Shown: positions 9,068 to 18,354, counted from the first letter of the stretch. The stretch is DNA of 64,000 nt from Theocolax elegans (GCA_026168455.1 CM047430.1:3559858-3623857), one strand, 5' to 3'. Notes: generated from the letters alone by a model not told the origin. A program made the numbers and translations.

Positions 9068-12000
9068 AGGGGACAGCCGCTGATCCCGAGGTTGAGGGAG
9101 TCCCCGGAGAAGCGGTCGTAATCCTCGAATCTCGAGGCAGTCAAGCTGCAGAGATGCGTCAAGAAGATCTGACGATAAGTGATCCCAGAGAAGTTAGGAC
9201 GGATCCGGTCACGAGTAAAATTTTAAAAATTACTCCGAAACCAAACCAGCGAGTTTATAGTCCAGAAGATGAGACGCGCTGGTGGTGTCAAATCGATATC
9301 GGTGGATACCGGATCCGAGCGTTGTTTGATCCAGGTGCATCAACAACGGTCATGGGTTTGAACGGTTTGCAGTTGGCAACCGCTCTTGGCAGATCCATTC
9401 TCGATAAGCAAGCAGGTAGTGCTAAGCTTGCGGATGGTAGCACACACCAGTTGTGTGGACATGTTATGCTACCTTTTACCATTGGTAAAGACACGCGAGA
9501 TATACGGGTCGCAATTATGCCAAATTTAGATGCGGAGTGCTATTTAGGAGTGAATTTCATTCGAGCATTCCGAGCAGTTCTAGACCCAGACTCCGATTGT
9601 TTATACTTCAAAGGGTCATCACAGTTGTTACAGCTGGAAGTGGCAAGTATTGAAAGTGGACACGCTTCGCTGTCATCAGCGGGTGTGGCCGACGCGACAG
9701 AAGATGAGCGCCGACAACTGCGTGAACTTCTGGATGAAGTGCTGTCCAATACTTTGCCAAAGATCGGCCGATCATACGATGTTGAACATGTTATCGACGT
9801 CGGTTCGGCGCGGCCGATCAAACAAAGATATTATCCCGTCTCCGACAAGATTCGAGAGGAGATGCATCGACAAGTTCGAGAGATGCTTGAAACAGGCGTT
9901 ATAGAACCGTCCAGTAGCGGTTGGTCCAGTCCAGTGGTGATGGCTAAGAAGGGCGAAAATGCAAGGCGTTTTTGCATTGATTTCAGGAAGGTCAACGCTT
10001 TGACCAAACCTGATGCGTATCCGTTGCCATTTATGCAGGATATTTTACGCAAACTCAAAAGAGCCCGATATATATCTTCGATAGATATGAACTGCGCCTA
10101 TCACCAAATACCTCTACAAATGGAATCGCGCCCAATTACAGCATTTACGGTACCTGGAATGGGTTTGTTCCAGTTTACTCGTATGCCCTTTGGGTTGGCA
10201 AATGCTGGCGCGACGTTCCAACGTGTGATAGACCAGGTGATTGGACCTGCTCTCGAACCGAATGCTTACTCTTATCTCGACGATATCATTGTCGTGACGG
10301 AAACCTTCGAAGAGCACAAACTGTTGCTAAAGGAGGTGTTGACTCGTTTAACTGAAGCCGGTTTATCGGTAAACCGAGAGAAATGTGTTTTCTGTCAACC
10401 CGAAGTAAGATATTTGGGTGTACGAGTCAATCGTGATGGGATAAGACCTGATCCAGCCAAGACGGAGCCGATTCAAAAATATCCGGCTCCCCGAAATCTC
10501 AAGCAGCTGAGACGATTCCTCGGGATGGCATCTTGGTACCGACGGTTTATACCCGACTACGCTACGATCGCGGAGCCTTTAACGCGTCTTACGAAGAAAG
10601 ATCAAAAATATGAATGGCTCCAAGAACAAGAAGGTGCATTTCAGCGACTCAAAGCACTGCTGATGACGGCACCCGTTCTACAGACTCCTGATGAGAATGG
10701 CGAGTATACCATTCAAACAGACGCCAGTGACACCGGTATCGGTGCAGTGTTAACACAGGTCGTTGACGGAGTAGAGAGAGTCCTGGAGTTTGCCAGTAGA
10801 GTACTCTCACCAGCAGAACGTAACTATAGCGTCTCAGAACGGGAATGTTTGGCCGTAGTATGGGCAATTAGAAAGTTTCGACAGTATATTGAGGGTTATC
10901 AGCTTAAAGTTATAACTGATCATAGTAGTCTCCGTTGGCTGTGCAATATACACAATCCAACGAGTCGGCTCGCAAGATGGGCATTGGAACTCCAATCTCA
11001 TAATTTTACAATTGAGTACAGGAAAGGAGCTCTAAATTATGTTCCTGATGCACTTTCTCGCATGTACGAGGAAGACGAGCCGGCCATCGCTTCAGTTTCT
11101 TGGAGCCAGACTACCAAAGATCCTTGGTACCTCTCACGGCTGAAAGACGTATCAGAACGACCTAGAGATTTTCCGGAATGGAAGATAACAGGTAGCAATT
11201 TGTATTCGTATCGCGTCGATAATGAGTTAGACGACGTGATGGAGGACCATGACGCTTGGAAACTGGTTGTACCAGAGGAGCATAGGCAAGCCATACTCCG
11301 TGAGTGTCATGATGATCCGACTGCTGGACACTTAGGTAGGGAGAAGACATTTGCTAGGGTGGCTAAAATGTATTATTGGCCACGGTACTACGCCGAAGTC
11401 GGAGAATATGTACGCAAATGTCAGGTCTGCCAACAGTGTAAAGTGGAGCAACGTCCACCCATGGGTTTGATGGGTAGACGCGTGATAGAGAAACCATGGC
11501 AAGTTGTAGCAGGTGACGTCACTGGCCCACTTCCGCGGTCGACACATGGTTACGAATACATCTTGGTCTTTCAGGATTTGTTTACGCGCTGGATCGAGGC
11601 GGTCCCGATTCGGAAAGCTAATGCTAGGACCATCGTAAAAGAGTTGCATGAGCGAGTCATCACACGTTATGGTACCCCAGAGGTGTTTCTGTCCGACAAC
11701 GGAACTGAGTTTAAGAATAAACTCGTGGATGACTACCTAGTGGAACGAGGGATTTTCCATACGACGATTCCTCCTTACCATGCTCAGGCTAATCCTGTTG
11801 AACGTGCTAATAGGACGTTGAAGACAATGATCGCGTCCTATATCACAGAAAAGCACAACACATGGGATGAGAAACTCCCCGACTTAGTATTCGCTCTAAA
11901 TACAGCGATACAGAGCTCGACAGGATGGAGCCCGGCCATGTTAAACTATGGCCGGCAACCCGAGCCACCCGGTACAGCTCGTAGAGCGCAAGACGAGCTG

Positions 12001-12669
12001 GTTCAGCAACGCGTGGAATACCAACGTTTGCTTGAGTGGAGTGATCGGCTGTCAAGATTACCTGAGCTTTACAAGAAAGCATCGGCCAATGCGAGTAAAG
12101 CTCATGAAAGGCAAGCCGGTTACTACAATGCCGGGCGAAGAGCTGCATCTTTTGAAGTTGGAAACCTAGTGTGGAAGAAGAATCGAGTCCTTTCATCCAG
12201 TGCTCAAGGTATTTCGGCCAAGTTATCCCCGAAATACGTTGGCCCATATTTGGTAGTTTATAGCTACGGCCCGAACACAGTCAAAATACAAGATGCCCGA
12301 GGTAATGAAGAGAAATGTCATGTACAGTATCTCAAACCGTACTTATCCGAAGATCACGGGGATGAGTACGGAGAAGTAGACGACATCGAGATCGGTCAAC
12401 CTACGCTGGAGGAGGAACCCGATAATCCAGTTCCTGCGAGCGAAGACGTCTCGAACGACGAGACGCAAGCGAGCAAAGTTCCATGCGAGGAACATAACGG
12501 TAATCCGACCGAGAACGCGCCCCCCGTTAAACGAAGTAGAGGTAGGCCGCGCAAACATGCTAGAGTCGTTGCGATACCGCGAAACCGAGCGAATGTTGTC
12601 TCTAATGTAAGTCACCGTGGACAAGTTAAACGTGGTAGAGGTCGACCACGGGGTATGACAAAGCGTTAG
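9037..12669 (+). CDS. pol: Pol polyprotein: protease, reverse transcriptase, RNase H, integrase
   Basis: 1210 codons without a stop. Probably expressed by -1 frameshifting at 9043, so the ATG at 9037 need not be used. Visible in order: aspartic protease with D98 in FDPGAS (a DPGA variant of the usual D-S/T-G); reverse transcriptase with YLDD at 413-416; RNase H with D562 in QTDASD; integrase HHCC zinc module (about 758-800, ending CQVCQQC); integrase core with D827 (GDVTGPL), D887 (SDNGTEF) and E922 (NPVERAN); then a C-terminal domain. The tail has two AT-hook-like motifs, RGRPRK (1168-1173) and RGRGRPRG (1199-1206). All catalytic residues I can check are present, so it could be functional. 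The codons from 11515 on are duplicated downstream. Confidence 0.95.
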   Translation: MCKKRAGKRLEGTAADPEVEGVPGEAVVILESRGSQAAEMRQEDLTISDPREVRTDPVTSKILKITPKPNQRVYSPEDETRWWCQIDIGGYRIRALFDPGASTTVMGLNGLQLATALGRSILDKQAGSAKLADGSTHQLCGHVMLPFTIGKDTRDIRVAIMPNLDAECYLGVNFIRAFRAVLDPDSDCLYFKGSSQLLQLEVASIESGHASLSSAGVADATEDERRQLRELLDEVLSNTLPKIGRSYDVEHVIDVGSARPIKQRYYPVSDKIREEMHRQVREMLETGVIEPSSSGWSSPVVMAKKGENARRFCIDFRKVNALTKPDAYPLPFMQDILRKLKRARYISSIDMNCAYHQIPLQMESRPITAFTVPGMGLFQFTRMPFGLANAGATFQRVIDQVIGPALEPNAYSYLDDIIVVTETFEEHKLLLKEVLTRLTEAGLSVNREKCVFCQPEVRYLGVRVNRDGIRPDPAKTEPIQKYPAPRNLKQLRRFLGMASWYRRFIPDYATIAEPLTRLTKKDQKYEWLQEQEGAFQRLKALLMTAPVLQTPDENGEYTIQTDASDTGIGAVLTQVVDGVERVLEFASRVLSPAERNYSVSERECLAVVWAIRKFRQYIEGYQLKVITDHSSLRWLCNIHNPTSRLARWALELQSHNFTIEYRKGALNYVPDALSRMYEEDEPAIASVSWSQTTKDPWYLSRLKDVSERPRDFPEWKITGSNLYSYRVDNELDDVMEDHDAWKLVVPEEHRQAILRECHDDPTAGHLGREKTFARVAKMYYWPRYYAEVGEYVRKCQVCQQCKVEQRPPMGLMGRRVIEKPWQVVAGDVTGPLPRSTHGYEYILVFQDLFTRWIEAVPIRKANARTIVKELHERVITRYGTPEVFLSDNGTEFKNKLVDDYLVERGIFHTTIPPYHAQANPVERANRTLKTMIASYITEKHNTWDEKLPDLVFALNTAIQSSTGWSPAMLNYGRQPEPPGTARRAQDELVQQRVEYQRLLEWSDRLSRLPELYKKASANASKAHERQAGYYNAGRRAASFEVGNLVWKKNRVLSSSAQGISAKLSPKYVGPYLVVYSYGPNTVKIQDARGNEEKCHVQYLKPYLSEDHGDEYGEVDDIEIGQPTLEEEPDNPVPASEDVSNDETQASKVPCEEHNGNPTENAPPVKRSRGRPRKHARVVAIPRNRANVVSNVSHRGQVKRGRGRPRGMTKR
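9043..9081 (+). promoter_or_regulatory. -1 programmed frameshift signal (slippery site plus stem-loop)
   Basis: A AAA AAC at 9043-9049 is read in the nucleocapsid frame as AAA AAC. After 9 bases comes the stem AGCGGCT (9059-9065), a 9-base loop and AGCCGCT (9075-9081), a perfect 7-bp hairpin. Shifting -1 moves ribosomes from the zinc-knuckle frame (stop at 9065-9067) into pol. Heptamer, spacing and hairpin all match the retroviral-type signal. Confidence 0.82.
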
Positions 12670-13158
12670 TTAAGTAGGTTAGGCTAATGGAATTTACTCT
12701 GAGATTGGAATGACCCTGACAATTGGTATCTGTTTGTTTAGATGCTGATCCAGTTCGACAGCGAACAGCTGGAGCTGTTGGTGGCCCGCCTCATCCAGAG
12801 TGGCATTAACGAGCCACAGACGCTGGAGCTCCTCCATGGTATAACCACCGCCGTGGACCAGGCCGTGAGAGACGAGGAGGAGGAGCGACGGCGGAGGCAG
12901 GCGGACCGGGACGCGGTGATGATAGTGGAGGATGGTCCGGATGGAATACCCGTCCATCCATCCAGCGGCCTGGTAGTCGAGCCGGAACTACCCCAGGCTA
13001 CGGCCCGTCCCCGCAGGTCCACCACCGCCAAGGGCCAGGGCTGAACAAAAGCCCAGGGAGCCGGAGGTCCGGCTCCCCAACCAACTCCCGGGAGATTCAG
13101 AGGAGTATACTCCTCTTCGACGCCCGGGAAGAAGTACTCCGGATCCGAGCGAGGCTTC
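11515..13158 (+). repeat. 1.65-kb tandem duplication inside the gypsy element, copy 1
   Basis: Covers the integrase core through most of the 3' ORF. Copy 2 is 13159-14804. GACGTC occurs at the left border (11515), at the junction (13159) and at the right border (14805), so 6-bp microhomology could have guided the event. Copies differ by a 2-bp deletion near 13001-13010 and a C/T change near 13085. Confidence 0.93.
12742..13044 (+). pseudogene. Truncated first copy of the 3' accessory ORF
   Basis: Starts at the same ATG context as the full ORF at 14386 (GTTTAG then ATG), but a 2-bp deletion near residue 88 changes the frame and gives a stop at 13042-13044, so 100 codons remain. Its natural 3' part is absent because the duplication junction at 13159 leads back into integrase sequence. 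Confidence 0.85.
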
Positions 13159-14313
13159 GACGTCACTGGCCCACTTCCGCGGTCGACACATGGTTACGAA
13201 TACATCTTGGTCTTTCAGGATTTGTTTACGCGCTGGATCGAGGCGGTCCCGATTCGGAAAGCTAATGCTAGGACCATCGTAAAAGAGTTGCATGAGCGAG
13301 TCATCACACGTTATGGTACCCCAGAGGTGTTTCTGTCCGACAACGGAACTGAGTTTAAGAATAAACTCGTGGATGACTACCTAGTGGAACGAGGGATTTT
13401 CCATACGACGATTCCTCCTTACCATGCTCAGGCTAATCCTGTTGAACGTGCTAATAGGACGTTGAAGACAATGATCGCGTCCTATATCACAGAAAAGCAC
13501 AACACATGGGATGAGAAACTCCCCGACTTAGTATTCGCTCTAAATACAGCGATACAGAGCTCGACAGGATGGAGCCCGGCCATGTTAAACTATGGCCGGC
13601 AACCCGAGCCACCCGGTACAGCTCGTAGAGCGCAAGACGAGCTGGTTCAGCAACGCGTGGAATACCAACGTTTGCTTGAGTGGAGTGATCGGCTGTCAAG
13701 ATTACCTGAGCTTTACAAGAAAGCATCGGCCAATGCGAGTAAAGCTCATGAAAGGCAAGCCGGTTACTACAATGCCGGGCGAAGAGCTGCATCTTTTGAA
13801 GTTGGAAACCTAGTGTGGAAGAAGAATCGAGTCCTTTCATCCAGTGCTCAAGGTATTTCGGCCAAGTTATCCCCGAAATACGTTGGCCCATATTTGGTAG
13901 TTTATAGCTACGGCCCGAACACAGTCAAAATACAAGATGCCCGAGGTAATGAAGAGAAATGTCATGTACAGTATCTCAAACCGTACTTATCCGAAGATCA
14001 CGGGGATGAGTACGGAGAAGTAGACGACATCGAGATCGGTCAACCTACGCTGGAGGAGGAACCCGATAATCCAGTTCCTGCGAGCGAAGACGTCTCGAAC
14101 GACGAGACGCAAGCGAGCAAAGTTCCATGCGAGGAACATAACGGTAATCCGACCGAGAACGCGCCCCCCGTTAAACGAAGTAGAGGTAGGCCGCGCAAAC
14201 ATGCTAGAGTCGTTGCGATACCGCGAAACCGAGCGAATGTTGTCTCTAATGTAAGTCACCGTGGACAAGTTAAACGTGGTAGAGGTCGACCACGGGGTAT
14301 GACAAAGCGTTAG
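13159..14313 (+). pseudogene. Duplicated integrase core and C-terminus fragment
   Basis: An open frame from the duplication junction repeats Pol residues from D827 to the end, including both remaining acidic catalytic residues, the C-terminal domain and both AT-hooks. An internal ATG at 13207 gives 368 codons. It lacks protease, RT, RNase H and the integrase zinc module and has no apparent translation signal. It is a by-product of the duplication. Confidence 0.85.
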
Positions 14314-14363
14314 TTAAGTAGGTTAGGCTAATGGAATTTACTCTGAGATTGGAATGACCCTGA

Positions 14364-14385
14364 CAATTGGTATCTGTTTGTTTAG
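14364..14385 (+). promoter_or_regulatory. Apparent splice acceptor before the 3' ORF
   Basis: TTGGTATCTGTTTGTTTAG ends directly before the ATG at 14386. A pyrimidine-rich run plus TAG immediately 5' of a start codon suggests a spliced subgenomic mRNA, as errantiviruses use for env. The duplicate is at 12720-12741. No matching donor was identified. Confidence 0.4.
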
Positions 14386-15393
14386 ATGCTGATCCAGTTC
14401 GACAGCGAACAGCTGGAGCTGTTGGTGGCCCGCCTCATCCAGAGTGGCATTAACGAGCCACAGACGCTGGAGCTCCTCCATGGTATAACCACCGCCGTGG
14501 ACCAGGCCGTGAGAGACGAGGAGGAGGAGCGACGGCGGAGGCAGGCGGACCGGGACGCGGTGATGATAGTGGAGGATGGTCCGGATGGAATACCCGTCCA
14601 TCCATCCAGCGGCCTGGTAGTCGAGCCGGAACTACCCCAGGCTACCGGCCCGGTCCCCGCAGGTCCACCACCGCCAAGGGCCAGGGCTGAACAAAAGCCC
14701 AGGGAGCCGGAGGTCCGGCTCCCCAACCAATTCCCGGGAGATTCAGAGGAGTATACTCCTCTTCGACGCCCGGGAAGAAGTACTCCGGATCCGAGCGAGG
14801 CTTCGACGTCTCGATCCGGTCCGACCCCACAGGGTCTATCGGAGAACGGGGAAGAGGCGTGGTGCACCGTGTTGGAGGCATTGACCAAGGCCCGTGAGTC
14901 CTTTAAGGCCACGTCAATTGCCGAAAAACACGCCTTCGCCTTGTTCGATGAATTCAAGGCGAAGTTCCCCGAAGCCTCCGATAAAACTGATCCCTGGGAG
15001 GCCATGATTGAGCACCGCAAGGCGGAGCGCCAAGCGGTGTCGGCCATGAGGGCGGATCGGAGAGAAAGAGAGGCGGAAGCCGCTCGTGCCAAGGAACGGC
15101 AGAGGCGCGAAGAAGCCGCTCGGAGGGCCCACGAGGATCGGCTTAGACTCGAGGAAAGGGTCAAGGAGGCCCAACGCCGGTTAGCCAGAGCTCGTGAAGA
15201 GGAAGAGCGGGCTCAGGCTAATTTGGAGGGTAGAACTCCAGGACCGAAGAGAGGGTCTGAGCCGAAGTGCTCCATATGTAGGGAGTGGGGGGTCCTCGAT
15301 CCGGAGGACTGTCCGAGGAGGTCGAAACATAAGGAGATTCGGCGGCAGAAGAAGGAGAGGTACCGCGAGAATCAACATAGGAAACAGGAGTAG
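14386..15393 (+). CDS. 3' accessory ORF: coiled-coil protein with a CCCH-type metal-binding end
   Basis: 335 codons in the position env would occupy, but with no signal peptide, transmembrane segment or envelope hallmark. Residues 1-60 are helical and charged with an acidic/arginine cluster. Residues ~80-150 are proline-rich and disordered. Residues ~150-195 are a compact helical part. Residues ~200-288 are a long E/R/A-rich coiled coil. The end has C295, C298, C309 and H315 in a zinc-knuckle-like spacing, followed by a K/R-rich tail. It is more GC-rich than the rest of the element. Architecture suggests a nucleic-acid-binding or second Gag-like protein. I do not recognise a named family. The start is supported by the preceding acceptor-like site and the duplicated context. 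Confidence 0.7.
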   Translation: MLIQFDSEQLELLVARLIQSGINEPQTLELLHGITTAVDQAVRDEEEERRRRQADRDAVMIVEDGPDGIPVHPSSGLVVEPELPQATGPVPAGPPPPRARAEQKPREPEVRLPNQFPGDSEEYTPLRRPGRSTPDPSEASTSRSGPTPQGLSENGEEAWCTVLEALTKARESFKATSIAEKHAFALFDEFKAKFPEASDKTDPWEAMIEHRKAERQAVSAMRADRREREAEAARAKERQRREEAARRAHEDRLRLEERVKEAQRRLARAREEEERAQANLEGRTPGPKRGSEPKCSICREWGVLDPEDCPRRSKHKEIRRQKKERYRENQHRKQE

Positions 15394-15581
15394 ATTTATA
15401 GCGGTACCTCATTGTAAATATATGTATATATATGATAAGGAAATATAGTTTTTTTATACTCCCGAGGTAGTTCCTTTGAGTAAGTTCATTCTTTGTCATA
15501 CCCGAGTCGTTTTATCCTATCCTATATTCGTATTTCTGGTACAGATACCACATACCCAGTATGCTGAATCTGGCAGGGGGA
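15394..15581 (+). other. 3' untranslated region with polypurine tract
   Basis: AT-rich spacer ending in GGCAGGGGGA (15572-15581) directly before the 3' LTR. This purine run is the expected plus-strand primer for reverse transcription. Confidence 0.7.
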
Positions 15582-16657
15582 TGTAATGGTAAGTGATGTA
15601 CTCATTTAACATTATACGAATCAGGTAGGTAGAGTCGAATGCTATAAATAGATATAGGCATATTCGACGGCGCGAGCGACTGATACCCGCGCGAGGAGAG
15701 AGGTAATTGGGGGGAGAGTCGCGCGCGCACAACTCGAGAGAGAGACACGATCGCGACGACACGTGTGAGCAGACATCCCGGTTTAATTGTATTTTTTTCT
15801 ATCCGGAAGTTTCCGTGAGTTTCAACCGATTGCCCTGTTTATTAGATATACCGCGGGTGACTTTGATTTACGGTGCATTTTTAGTGCAGTGTTGTTATAC
15901 ACGCTTACGCGACAAAGTGATCGGTGGTCGAGAGATTCTCCCACCGACATTTGTTCCTTTTAAACGGCAAAGAGACGATAAGAGGGAGGAGTTATTCTTT
16001 TCCGGTATTCGAGGCCCAAGGAAGATAACTAAAAGTAAGTGGTACCACTTCCGCGTTAATAATTATTATCCGGTTTATTTAACGCGAGCGTACATATATT
16101 TTTAAGTTAGCTAGCTCGCGTACCCCTTTCCCCTCTCGCGTTGAGTCAGTGTTTTCGACTCAATCTCCGTGCGTGTTGACCTCGACCATACAGTTAAATG
16201 TTATTGTTTTAAATCATCTGTTTTTAATTAAATAAATCTATCATTTGTTAATGTAGCTCAACCCGTGTTGATTTATAATTTTATCTAACCGGCGTATTGT
16301 AATTTTATTCCTCCGTTTCCCTTCGATTCGTATTACAAGATACGAATTTTCGCGGACTCACTTTTTATTTTCTTTCCGCGGTCCATTTTAGGAAAGAATA
16401 TCATTATTTTTACCTGCTGTTGTTGGAAATCGTAATTCGATTTCCATACAACTTTAACGGCAAGTGTGCGGACAGGTAACCGCAGCCGCTGCGCGGGAAT
16501 AGTTTGTAAATAACATATATATAGATATATACGTTAGTTCGAGTCATTAAGTGTGCAATATCTAGTCGGCGAAATTGTACAAGTTCGTTCGCCACGAACT
16601 AAAGATACGTAAGACGGACGACTCGGTAAGTTTTCCCTGGGCAAGCACACCGTTACA
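15582..16657 (+). repeat. 3' LTR of the gypsy element
   Basis: 1076 bp. Starts TGTAATGG and ends CCGTTACA, followed by the target duplication ATAT. About five differences from the 5' LTR: a C/T near the start, one T-run length change, and single changes near 16108, 16365 and 16517. Confidence 0.95.
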
Positions 16658-16672
16658 ATATATATATATATA

Positions 16673-17014
16673 TGTAAGGAAAACATCCTTAGTCTATTTG
16701 AATTGCGCGCGTGTAGGTTGGTAAATCAGATCTTTTAATATACCGACAGGTAAAATTTGCAGATAAGATTTGGCACGTGTCAATTAGTACGGTTAATAAA
16801 GATATACCGAAAACAATGAATAAAACTTTATAAAAGTAATCTAAAGACAACCTTGTGAATAATAACATTGAATGTTATTTCTTTGTTATTTACAGGTAAA
16901 TAAACGTTATTTATTAAGTATGTAATTATATTTTGTATAAAATAATAAAGTTCTTTGTTATGTGCAGAGAAACAATTCATGTATTATTCTAACCTATAAC
17001 CTATGAACATTATA
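16673..17014 (+). repeat. 5' LTR of the 1.6-kb element
   Basis: Matches 17956-18296 with scattered substitutions. The right border is uncertain by a few bases because both copies run into TTATA. Confidence 0.8.
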
Positions 17015-17040
17015 AAACAACATTTTCGTTAAAAATCACA

Positions 17041-17847
17041 ATGGACAAGTTGCAATTTAAGTTTACGTTGCTAGATACCTCGGATGGAAAATCCAACATA
17101 TTATGTATAACCAGACTCACCACGCCAGACGGTCGTGTGTATAGAATTCCACACGATTACATGATTGCAATCTACCACGAGGAGCTCGCTAAAACGCCTA
17201 CGTTTAATAAGGTAAAGAAAGCATTAAAACAAAGACACCAAATGACACAAGTATGGATTACTTTAACTAAAGATTTCAAAAATTTCTTAGAAGAAAAAGG
17301 TGTTACAATGATCTTTACAGGAGTTAATGCACCATTTTCGAACGGTCTAAACGAAAGACTTAACCAAACTTTAGTAAATAAAATAAGGTGTGCGATAAAT
17401 GAAGAAAAAAAGAAGTGTGGATGGACAACTATAGCAAGAAATTACATAAACCAATACAATGAGACCGAGCACACGGTAACAAAATTTAATCCGAAATATT
17501 TATTAAATGGTGAAGATACATCAGCACTACCAAATGAACTAAAAAAGAATAGAGATTATAATCAACTGGAAAACGATAGAGAAACTGCATTTAAAAACAG
17601 TATAAAATACCATGAATATAATAAGAAATTATATGACAAAAATAGAAAAGAACACGAATTTATGTTAGGAGATTTAGTATACATTGAAAATGGTAACCGA
17701 ATGAACCGAAAAAAATTGGATATGCTAAGAATCGGGCCATACAAGATTTTAAGGAAGATATCGGACTCAATGTATGAAGTTAATACAGGACACAAAAGGT
17801 TAGAATCAAATTTATTCCATATTTCAAAATTAACTCCATCTCCTTAA
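17041..17847 (+). CDS. Fusion ORF: Gag-like N-terminus joined to integrase C-terminal half
   Basis: 268 codons starting 27 bases after the LTR. Residues ~1-75 look like the start of a Gag-type protein. From about residue 77 (FKNFLEEKGV) the protein aligns by eye with the second half of a Ty3/gypsy integrase: NGLNERLNQTL holds the third catalytic acidic residue, NETEHTVT is a typical core-end motif, and GDLVYIENG starts the C-terminal domain. Both catalytic aspartates and the zinc module are missing, so it cannot integrate. The join is in frame and the product ends with a normal integrase-like tail. No stop interrupts it. Expression is unknown. Confidence 0.7.
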   Translation: MDKLQFKFTLLDTSDGKSNILCITRLTTPDGRVYRIPHDYMIAIYHEELAKTPTFNKVKKALKQRHQMTQVWITLTKDFKNFLEEKGVTMIFTGVNAPFSNGLNERLNQTLVNKIRCAINEEKKKCGWTTIARNYINQYNETEHTVTKFNPKYLLNGEDTSALPNELKKNRDYNQLENDRETAFKNSIKYHEYNKKLYDKNRKEHEFMLGDLVYIENGNRMNRKKLDMLRIGPYKILRKISDSMYEVNTGHKRLESNLFHISKLTPSP

Positions 17848-17955
17848 CCCAAAGGTGGTAACTACTAAGTGCCATTACATAATATTCTTTATTATTTTGT
17901 AATTATTATTAGTTATACCAAATTTTTGTACCAAAAATGTCTCCAGGAAGAGAGA

Positions 17956-18293
17956 TGTAAGGAAAACATCCTTAGTCTATTTGAATTGCGCGCGTGTAGG
18001 TTGATAAATTAGATCTTTTAATATACCGACAGGTAAAATTTGCAGATAAGTATTGGCACGTGTCAATTAGTACGGTTAATAAAGATATACCGAAAACACA
18101 ATGAATAAAACTTTATAAAAGTAATCTAAAGACAACCTTGTGAATAATAACATTGAATGTTGTTTCTTTGTTATTTACAGGTAAATAAACGTTATTTATT
18201 AAGTATGTAATTATATTTTGTATAAACTAATAAAGTTCTTTGTTATTTACAGAGAAACAATTCATGTATTATTCTAACCTATAAACTATGACC

Positions 18294-18296
<3 letters not shown>
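17956..18296 (+). repeat. 3' LTR of the 1.6-kb element
   Basis: Second copy of the 16673 LTR; ends near ACCATTATA and merges into a TA repeat. Confidence 0.8.

Positions 18297-18352
<56 letters not shown>
18297..18352. repeat. (TA)n tract
   Basis: 56 bp of TA ending exactly at the GGGCTATTTC end of the next palindrome. Confidence 0.9.

Positions 18353-18354
<2 letters not shown>

Larger units (their letters stand above)
13159..14804 (+). repeat. 1.65-kb tandem duplication inside the gypsy element, copy 2
   Basis: Nearly identical second copy of 11515-13158. The continuation at 14805 into the rest of the 3' ORF shows this copy retains the original right-hand context, while copy 1 retains the original pol context on its left. 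Near identity shows the duplication is recent. Confidence 0.93.
4945..16657 (+). mobile_element. Near-intact Ty3/gypsy LTR retrotransposon
   Basis: Two direct LTRs of about 1075 bp (4945-6019, 15582-16657) bracket a primer binding site, gag, pol and a 3' accessory ORF. The direct repeat ATAT flanks the whole element (4941-4944 and 16658-16661). By eye I count about five differences between the LTRs, so the insertion is young. Gene order PR-RT-RNaseH-IN assigns it to Ty3/gypsy. It sits in a TA repeat next to foldback A. Length is raised to 11.7 kb by an internal tandem duplication (11515-14804). Pol is uninterrupted; Gag has one frame break before its zinc knuckle. Confidence 0.95.
16673..18296 (+). 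mobile_element. 1.6-kb LTR element with a fused Gag/integrase ORF
   Basis: Direct repeats of about 340 bp (16673-17014 and 17956-18296) begin TGTAAGGAAAACATCC and end near CTATGAMCATTATA. A purine-rich AGGAAGAGAGA precedes the right copy. The element lies between TA repeats, so an exact target duplication cannot be read. The internal part is only 0.94 kb and holds one ORF. It is an internally deleted, non-autonomous derivative of a gypsy-like element. LTRs differ at several sites. Confidence 0.85.

Noticed and set aside
11843..12247. Minus-strand ORFs of 93-142 codons opposite gypsy pol and the 3' ORF
   Set aside because: Shadows of strongly coding plus-strand frames; they recur in the duplicated copy simply because the DNA is duplicated.
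14382..15164. 260-codon minus-strand ORF opposite the 3' accessory ORF
   Set aside because: Serine/arginine-rich composition is the mirror of the charged plus-strand coiled coil. The plus-strand ORF has the acceptor-like site and structured features.
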